Both the position numbers and the translations under genes were made by a program. This document shows positions 59,366 to 64,000 of a DNA stretch of 64,000 nucleotides, piece by piece. The stretch's first letter is position 1. The number at the start of each line of letters is the position of its first letter. Source of the stretch: Stenotrophomonas sp. 610A2 (GTDB taxonomy: Bacteria; Pseudomonadota; Gammaproteobacteria; Xanthomonadales; Xanthomonadaceae); the NCBI RefSeq assembly GCF_030549615.1, contig NZ_CP130832.1:496001-560000 (forward strand), read 5' to 3'. A model generated the notes under the pieces. It saw only the letters and a list, made by a program, of their open reading frames with translations. It ran no database searches and was not told where the DNA came from.

Positions 59366-60214
59366 TCAGATGTCGATCAGGTGCTGGATGCGTTCCTGGT
59401 TCAATGCCAGCTGTCGTTGCCGATCAGGATTGGTCTGGCACAGCAGGACGAACACGAAATCCAGCAGGTATTGCAGCGAACTGCGGTAGAGCAGCTGCGC
59501 GATGGGCGGCTGCGGGTCATGCGCGCAGATGGCCAATGAGGCATCTGCGTGCGCGCGTAGCGGATTTGCGGTATGGCGGGTAATCGACACGACTTTGCCA
59601 CCGACTTCCTGGAACTGCCGCGACAACTGCCACAACTGCGGCAACTTGCCGAACTCGGAGAACACCAGCAGCACGTCGCCGGTGCGGGCGGCGGAGAGGT
59701 TGGCGGTCATCAGGATGGGATCGGCCTGCTGCACGGTGAGGATGCCGAGCAGTGACAGGCGCATGGCGAATTCACGCGCGTACAGACCGTCGTCGCCGAG
59801 CCCATAGATGAAGACCTTTGGAGCGTTGTCGATCAATGCGATGACGGCCTCGACGTCGGCCTGCGGGTTGGCGGCCATGGTTTCTTCTTCGGCAGCGGCT
59901 TTGGCGCGGCGCAGGGTTTCGGCAACCAGCAGGTAGCCACCGGGTTGGTCCTCCGGCGGCCAGTTGGTGCTTTCGCCATTGCCGGCAGCGGCGACGGCGG
60001 CGCCTACCGAGTATTTCAAGTCTGGATAGCCTTTGAAGCCGAGTTTCTGGCTGAACTTGACGACGCTGGACTGGCTGATATCCAGGGCATTGGCGAGCTG
60101 CTGCGAGGAGTAGTCGCGCAGCAGGTGTGCGTTGTCGAGGATGAAGTCGGCGATGCGCCGTTCGATGGCCGACATCTGTTCGCGTTCGGAGCGGATTTTT
60201 ACCAGAGGTGGCAT
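59366..60214 (-). CDS. RpiR/MurR-type transcription regulator
   Basis: A 282-residue regulator: N-terminal RpiR helix-turn-helix (QQLANALDISQSSVVKFSQK, then LGFKGYPDLK) and a C-terminal SIS sugar-phosphate-binding domain (KVFIYGLGDDGLYAREFAM, DVLLVFSEFGKLPQL). In E. coli, MurR of this family senses MurNAc-6-phosphate. Genes on both sides act on murein peptides, so a cell-wall metabolite ligand is plausible but unproven. First gene of the 60214-57220 run. Confidence 0.9.
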   Translation of the reverse strand: MPPLVKIRSEREQMSAIERRIADFILDNAHLLRDYSSQQLANALDISQSSVVKFSQKLGFKGYPDLKYSVGAAVAAAGNGESTNWPPEDQPGGYLLVAETLRRAKAAAEEETMAANPQADVEAVIALIDNAPKVFIYGLGDDGLYAREFAMRLSLLGILTVQQADPILMTANLSAARTGDVLLVFSEFGKLPQLWQLSRQFQEVGGKVVSITRHTANPLRAHADASLAICAHDPQPPIAQLLYRSSLQYLLDFVFVLLCQTNPDRQRQLALNQERIQHLIDI

Positions 60215-61247
60215 GGGCGTATGGGTGTTTATCTGCTGAAGACTTTAAGGGATTGCGTTGAAAAGAGGAGCGTAGCTGCTGCTTTGGCTGTTGCTTTGGC
60301 TGTTGCTCCATAGCCCCTCTCCTGCGAAGCGGGAGAGGGGTTGGGGTGAGGGCGCTTTTGCTTTTGCTTGTGCTGTTGCTTCAGCTTTTGATCTACCGGG
60401 TCCCCTTCCGCAGCGACGGAGCTGGCAGACAAGACCCCGAACGGGGCGACGCACAAGGATGTGCGTCGTTTTTTGACGATACAGGGATGTATCGTCGAAA
60501 AATCCTGCCAGCGGAGTGAACCGGGAGCGCGCAGCGCGGAGGGCGCGTAGGCAGGGTGTGCTTGACCAGCCATTCGGCTGTTGAAAAAGCACTTCTTTTG
60601 GTTAGCTTTTCTTTGCACAAGCAAAGAAAAGTAACTCGCTCCCCGAAGGGGAGAGAAAGCCTTTGCTCTGGCTTTTGCTGTTTTCTGCAAGTTGGAGCGA
60701 AAGCTGAGGCCAAAGCCAAGGCAAGAGCTTTCGCTCCCCTTCGGGGCGCGAGCACACCTTTCTTTGCTTGTGCAAAGAAACGTGGCCCAAAGAAAGCACA
60801 CCCTGCCTACGCGCCCACGACGCTGCGCGCCGCGGGTCCACTCCGCCGCCGGGATTTTTCGACGAGACGTCCCTGTCTCGTCGAAAAACGACGTGCATCC
60901 ATGCACGCCGCCCCTGCGGGGTCTTGTCCGTCGGCTGCGTCGCTGCGGAAGGGGACCCGGTGGGGCAAAAGCTGGAGCAACAGCAACAGCAACAGCAACA
61001 GCCGAAGCCGAAGCCGAAGCTACCCCTCCCCAACCCTCCCCTGCGCTGCGCGCAAGGGAGGGGGCTGGAGCAGAAGCAGAAGCAAGAGCGATTCCCGCCT
61101 TCGCGGGAATGACTGTGTCCTGGTGCGTTGGATGGCTGGAAGACCATCTCCAAAACAAAACAGCACCGGACTTTGCCGGTGCTGTTGTTTGCGCATGCGC
61201 GAGCACGGCGGCGGCAACCGAGGAGAGACCGGTTGCCGCCTGCGTGA
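60215..61247. repeat. Gene-free repeat region with large inverted repeat
   Basis: About 1 kb without a credible gene. 60261-60390: GCTTTTG/GCTGTT simple repeats around a CCCCTCTCCTGC...GGGGTTGGGG palindrome (60313-60350). 60395-60661 and 60726-60965: two arms of an imperfect inverted repeat around a 64-base centre; the left arm has about 30 extra bases. Each arm has nested hairpins (60448-60467 and 60475-60496; 60861-60882 and 60890-60909). 60966-61085: GCAACA and GCCGAA tandem units around a CCCTCCCC palindrome. Long frames here are low-complexity repeat translations. 61158-61189 (GCACCGG...CCGGTGC) is a hairpin that could end the epimerase transcript. Confidence 0.85.
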
Positions 61248-62345
61248 TCACGGCTTGATCATCTCCAGCCCGCGTACCTCGATGATGCCCAGGCCTGGCG
61301 CATCGGTGATGCTGATTTCCGATTCGTTGAAGATCACGCCGCCCACCACCGGATTGAACTGGCTCAACGACGGGCCATCCAGATCCACCTTGCTGATCGC
61401 GCCGGACTTGGCCACGCCCAGATGCACCGCCGCCGCCACGCTGATGCTGGATTCCAGCATGCAGCCGATCATGCACGGCACGCCGTACAACGAGGCGATG
61501 TCGGCGATCTTGATCGCATTGGAAATGCCGCCGGTCTTCATCAGCTTGATGTTGATGATGTCGGCTGCACCCTGCTGGATCAGGTCGAATACCTGGTGCG
61601 GGCTGAACACGCTTTCGTCTGCCATCACCGGTGTGTTGACGCGCTCGGTGACGTACTTCATGCCGGCGATGTCGGCAGCTTTCACCGGCTGCTCCAACAG
61701 CTCCAGCACGACGCCAGCGTTCTCCAGCACGTTCATTGCATACACCGCCTGTTTGGCGGTCCAGCCCTGGTTGGCATCCAGGCGCAGCAGGGCGCGGCCT
61801 TCGACGGCGGCGTGGATGGCCTTTACCCGTTCGATGTCCAGGCCGATGTCCTTGCCTACCTTGATCTTCAGCGACTCGAAGCCGCGCTCCACCGCTGACA
61901 GCGAATCGGCCACCATCTTGTCAATGTAGTCGACGCTGATGGTGATGTCGGTGGTGATCACCGGGTCGCCGCCGCCGAGCATCTGGTACAGCGGTGCCTT
62001 GTGCAGCTGCGCCCACAGATCGTAGATGGCGATTTCCACCGCCGCCTTGGCGCTGGTATTGCGCTCCAGCGAGGTCTGGATCAGGCCGCAGATGCGGTTG
62101 AGGTTGCTGATGTCCTCACCGATCAAACGTGGCTTGATGAATGTGTTGATGGCCTCGATGATCGAGCCGTGCGTATCGCCGGTGATCACCGCAGTGGCCG
62201 GTGCCTCGCCGTAACCGGTATTGCCGGTGTCGGTGCGCACCATCACCACGATGTCTTCCACCGTTTCCACGGTACGCAGCGCGGTCTTGAACGGGGTTTT
62301 CAGCGGCACGCGGAGCATGCCAAGTTCGATGTCGGTGATCTTCAT
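61248..62345 (-). CDS. L-Ala-D/L-Glu (dipeptide) epimerase
   Basis: A 365-residue enolase-superfamily enzyme matching the YcjG/YkfB group, which epimerises L-Ala-D-Glu from murein to L-Ala-L-Glu. Metal ligands D190 (RLDANQGW), E218 (ELLEQP) and D243 (MADES) and the acid/base lysines K162 (KIKVGK) and K267 (INIKLMKTGG) are present. Its ATG overlaps the stop of the upstream NlpC/P60 gene (ATGA), so the two are translationally coupled; that pairing supports the murein-peptide role. Confidence 0.92.
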   Translation of the reverse strand: MKITDIELGMLRVPLKTPFKTALRTVETVEDIVVMVRTDTGNTGYGEAPATAVITGDTHGSIIEAINTFIKPRLIGEDISNLNRICGLIQTSLERNTSAKAAVEIAIYDLWAQLHKAPLYQMLGGGDPVITTDITISVDYIDKMVADSLSAVERGFESLKIKVGKDIGLDIERVKAIHAAVEGRALLRLDANQGWTAKQAVYAMNVLENAGVVLELLEQPVKAADIAGMKYVTERVNTPVMADESVFSPHQVFDLIQQGAADIINIKLMKTGGISNAIKIADIASLYGVPCMIGCMLESSISVAAAVHLGVAKSGAISKVDLDGPSLSQFNPVVGGVIFNESEISITDAPGLGIIEVRGLEMIKP

Positions 62346-63796
62346 TTGGTGTCTTGCAGGCGGATGCGCTGGATGTTGGTCATGCGGTCGATGTAGCTGG
62401 CGGTGTCGCTGGCCATCATCGGCTGCAGCGGGGTCACCGATACGCCGTTGAGGCTGGCATGCACGCGTTTGCCGCTGGCATCGAACCAGCTGCCACCGGA
62501 GGTATCGTGGATCACCCAGGTCATGCCATTGGCTTCACCGAGCATCATCATCACGTGGCCGGGGATGTAGATCAGGTCACCGACCTGCAGCTTGGCGATT
62601 GCATCACTGCGCTTGGCCTTGCTGTCCTTGTCGGTGAAGGGCACGCGGTTCAAGGCCGGGCTGATTGCCTGCGCGCTGGTGTTGCGCGGCAGCAGCGCGC
62701 CGAAGCTGCGGTAGATCTCGGATACGAAACCACTGCAATCGCGGGTGTCGTAGGAGTGGCCCCAGCCATAGCGTTCGCCGAGGAACTTGAAGGCCTGGGT
62801 GATCAGGTTGGCCTGGGTCAGCGGCAGGTAGTCGCTGGACGAATCCTGCGTGCGTGGCAGCAGGGCCGGCACCAGCGCCAGGCTGCCGTCGTCATTGCGC
62901 ACCGGCAGCTGGATCACATGGCCGCCATGCGCCTGCTGGCCGTTGACCGGAGTCATTACTGGCCAGTCGGCCAGCACCGGCACGCGCACGCCCATTTCCA
63001 GCTGCAGGTCGGAGACGCGCGGCTCTTCCGGGGTGTGTGCGGTGAAGGCCTTGCCAGCGGTGATCACCCGGTACGGGCCCTTGGCGCCGTAGCCGAAGAC
63101 CTGTTCGGCGCTGCCGACGCCGACGAAGCGCTTCTCCATCCACGCCGCATAGCGCTCGCTGGCGACGAACACCCACTTGCCGTCGGCGCTTTCATGCAGC
63201 ACCGCGACCGCGTCGCCGGGGAACAGCGCCGACTCCTGGAAGCGGTCGATATCGGTATCGCCCTGGCTGCTGAATACGCGCAGCTCGGTGGGGAAGGCGC
63301 GCAGCGCGGCACGGTGCACAACCAGGCCGTACTGGATCGGGCGGTTGGCCGGGATCGCATCCAGGCCCAGGTTGGCGGTCACCGCCTGCAACTGGGCCGG
63401 CGTGACCTGCTTGCCGTGCACGTCGTACAGAGTGCGGGTCGGGGCCTTGGAGATGCCGGCGATCTGCTCGCGGACCAATACTTGTGGCAGTAGCGCGGGC
63501 AGCTTGTGCAGGTCGATGATGGAGGCGTCGAGCTGGCGCATGCGCGCGTTCTGCGCCTCGATGGCGGCGCGGTCCAGGATCACGGCGTCGGCGTTTGGCA
63601 GCCTGCTGATCCAGGGCTGCGGCGTCAGCAGGGCTTCTTCCAGCCCGATGATGCCTGCGTAGCCCGGTGCGACCGTTGCAACCGGTGGCGGCGACAGCGC
63701 AAAAGCCGGCCCGGTGCACAGCGCCGTGGCAAGGATCAAAGCCCGCGCAAGCGGGGCAAAGCGTCGGCGCTGGTACAGCGGCGGCAAAGCAAGCAT
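62342..63796 (-). CDS. SH3 and NlpC/P60 domain murein peptidase
   Basis: A 484-residue exported peptidase: signal peptide (ARALILATALCTGPAFA), two SH3-like segments (about residues 130-300) and a C-terminal NlpC/P60 domain with Cys354 in TRDCSGFV and His414 in GHVMMMLG. It resembles YkfC-type gamma-D-glutamyl-diamino-acid endopeptidases, whose product is the substrate of the coupled epimerase. First gene of its operon, behind a candidate operator. Confidence 0.92.
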   Translation of the reverse strand: MLALPPLYQRRRFAPLARALILATALCTGPAFALSPPPVATVAPGYAGIIGLEEALLTPQPWISRLPNADAVILDRAAIEAQNARMRQLDASIIDLHKLPALLPQVLVREQIAGISKAPTRTLYDVHGKQVTPAQLQAVTANLGLDAIPANRPIQYGLVVHRAALRAFPTELRVFSSQGDTDIDRFQESALFPGDAVAVLHESADGKWVFVASERYAAWMEKRFVGVGSAEQVFGYGAKGPYRVITAGKAFTAHTPEEPRVSDLQLEMGVRVPVLADWPVMTPVNGQQAHGGHVIQLPVRNDDGSLALVPALLPRTQDSSSDYLPLTQANLITQAFKFLGERYGWGHSYDTRDCSGFVSEIYRSFGALLPRNTSAQAISPALNRVPFTDKDSKAKRSDAIAKLQVGDLIYIPGHVMMMLGEANGMTWVIHDTSGGSWFDASGKRVHASLNGVSVTPLQPMMASDTASYIDRMTNIQRIRLQDTK

Positions 63797-63827
63797 TGGG
63801 AAGCTCCCCTCGTTGATGCTCAGGAAT

Positions 63828-63862
63828 ATTTATTCCTTTCGCCGTCGAAAGCAAGAATAAAT
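63828..63862. promoter_or_regulatory. Inverted repeat operator candidate
   Basis: ATTTATTC (63828-63835) and GAATAAAT (63855-63862) enclose CTTTCG (63836-63841) and CGAAAG (63846-63851), a long dyad with a 3-base asymmetry in an AT-rich stretch. It lies 32-66 bases before the NlpC/P60 start, where a promoter on the minus strand is expected, and 64 bases before the possible gene at 63926. The nearby RpiR-type regulator is a candidate ligand by context only. Confidence 0.5.
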
Positions 63863-63925
63863 TATTGACCGGCTATCGGGTGCGTGTTACACAGCGTTAA
63901 CCACCCTGCACGTGGAAGTGTTGCC

Positions 63926-64000
63926 GTGGCATCAAACGCCGATTCTGCCCGCTTTGCCCGCGTACCGTTCGCCCGCAAGGTCCTCGCCTCTGCCCTGTGC
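63926..64000 (+). CDS. Start of an unidentified gene (truncated by window)
   Basis: GTG 63926 opens a frame with no stop to the window end; GGAAG lies 7 bases upstream. The 25 residues begin VASNADSARFARVPFARKV and end in the hydrophobic LASALC, compatible with a signal peptide of an exported or outer-membrane protein such as a TonB-dependent receptor, but too short to identify. TTGACC at 63865 and TTACAC at 63887 could be a weak promoter. Confidence 0.45.
   Translation, partial: MASNADSARFARVPFARKVLASALC

Noticed and set aside
60229..61929. Overlapping open frames of 400-460 codons on both strands in the 60-61.5 kb gap
   Set aside because: They read through palindromes and simple repeats (SRSRS, NSNSN runs) and reach into the epimerase gene; similarity between them comes from the inverted repeat, not from protein conservation.

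Overview
The window is GC-rich proteobacterial chromosome with dense, ordinary gene spacing. It very probably comes from a Stenotrophomonas species (Xanthomonadaceae). The best pointer is about sixteen units of a GTAG-headed palindrome (GTAGTGCCGAGCCATGCTCGGCA and diverged forms) in the intergenic gaps, which matches the SMAG repeats known from Stenotrophomonas maltophilia. Protein content agrees: a Xanthomonad-type TrpRS with an extra C-terminal domain, PutA without a DNA-binding domain, and an rpsU-yqeY-dnaG cluster. I saw no tRNA, rRNA, CRISPR array, prophage or transposase.

Region 1 (1-10926) is a nitrate-respiration block: the end of narG, narH, narJ, narI, a cytoplasmic parvulin-type prolyl isomerase, narK, a HemN-like protein that has lost its radical-SAM cysteines, an oxygen sensor of the FNR type, molybdate importer modABC, and convergent nnrS. 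Most junctions are 4-base overlaps or very short gaps. A near-perfect FNR box lies across the end of narK.

Region 2 (11069-30425) is mixed housekeeping: arginase, two entericidin-type lipoproteins, CsbD, trpS, a metallo-beta-lactamase-fold hydrolase, two M28 peptidases, transporters, a VNG-repeat protein, EnvC, a C-terminal processing protease, a rhomboid protease and FadL.

Region 3 (30764-43080) holds putA and, divergently, the aa3-type cytochrome c oxidase genes with assembly and heme A genes: ctaC, ctaD, a 45-residue membrane protein, ctaG, ctaE, surf1, a Sco-like protein, ctaA and ctaB.

Region 4 (43325-52110) holds a bile-acid-symporter-type transporter, a phosphatase, then dnaG, yihY, yqeY and rpsU on the minus strand, diverging from tsaD, folB and a mechanosensitive channel. 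yihY is flanked by about 100-base direct repeats, and the 3' end of dnaG is a low-GC patch.

Region 5 (52305-64000) holds a GH3 beta-glucosidase, membrane proteins, a PQQ-type sugar dehydrogenase, and what looks like a murein-peptide salvage group: a sodium:dicarboxylate/amino-acid symporter, an L,D-transpeptidase, an RpiR-type regulator, an Ala-Glu dipeptide epimerase and an NlpC/P60 peptidase. A 1-kb gene-free stretch inside it carries a large inverted repeat whose nested hairpins show compensatory changes. The start of one more gene runs off the right edge.
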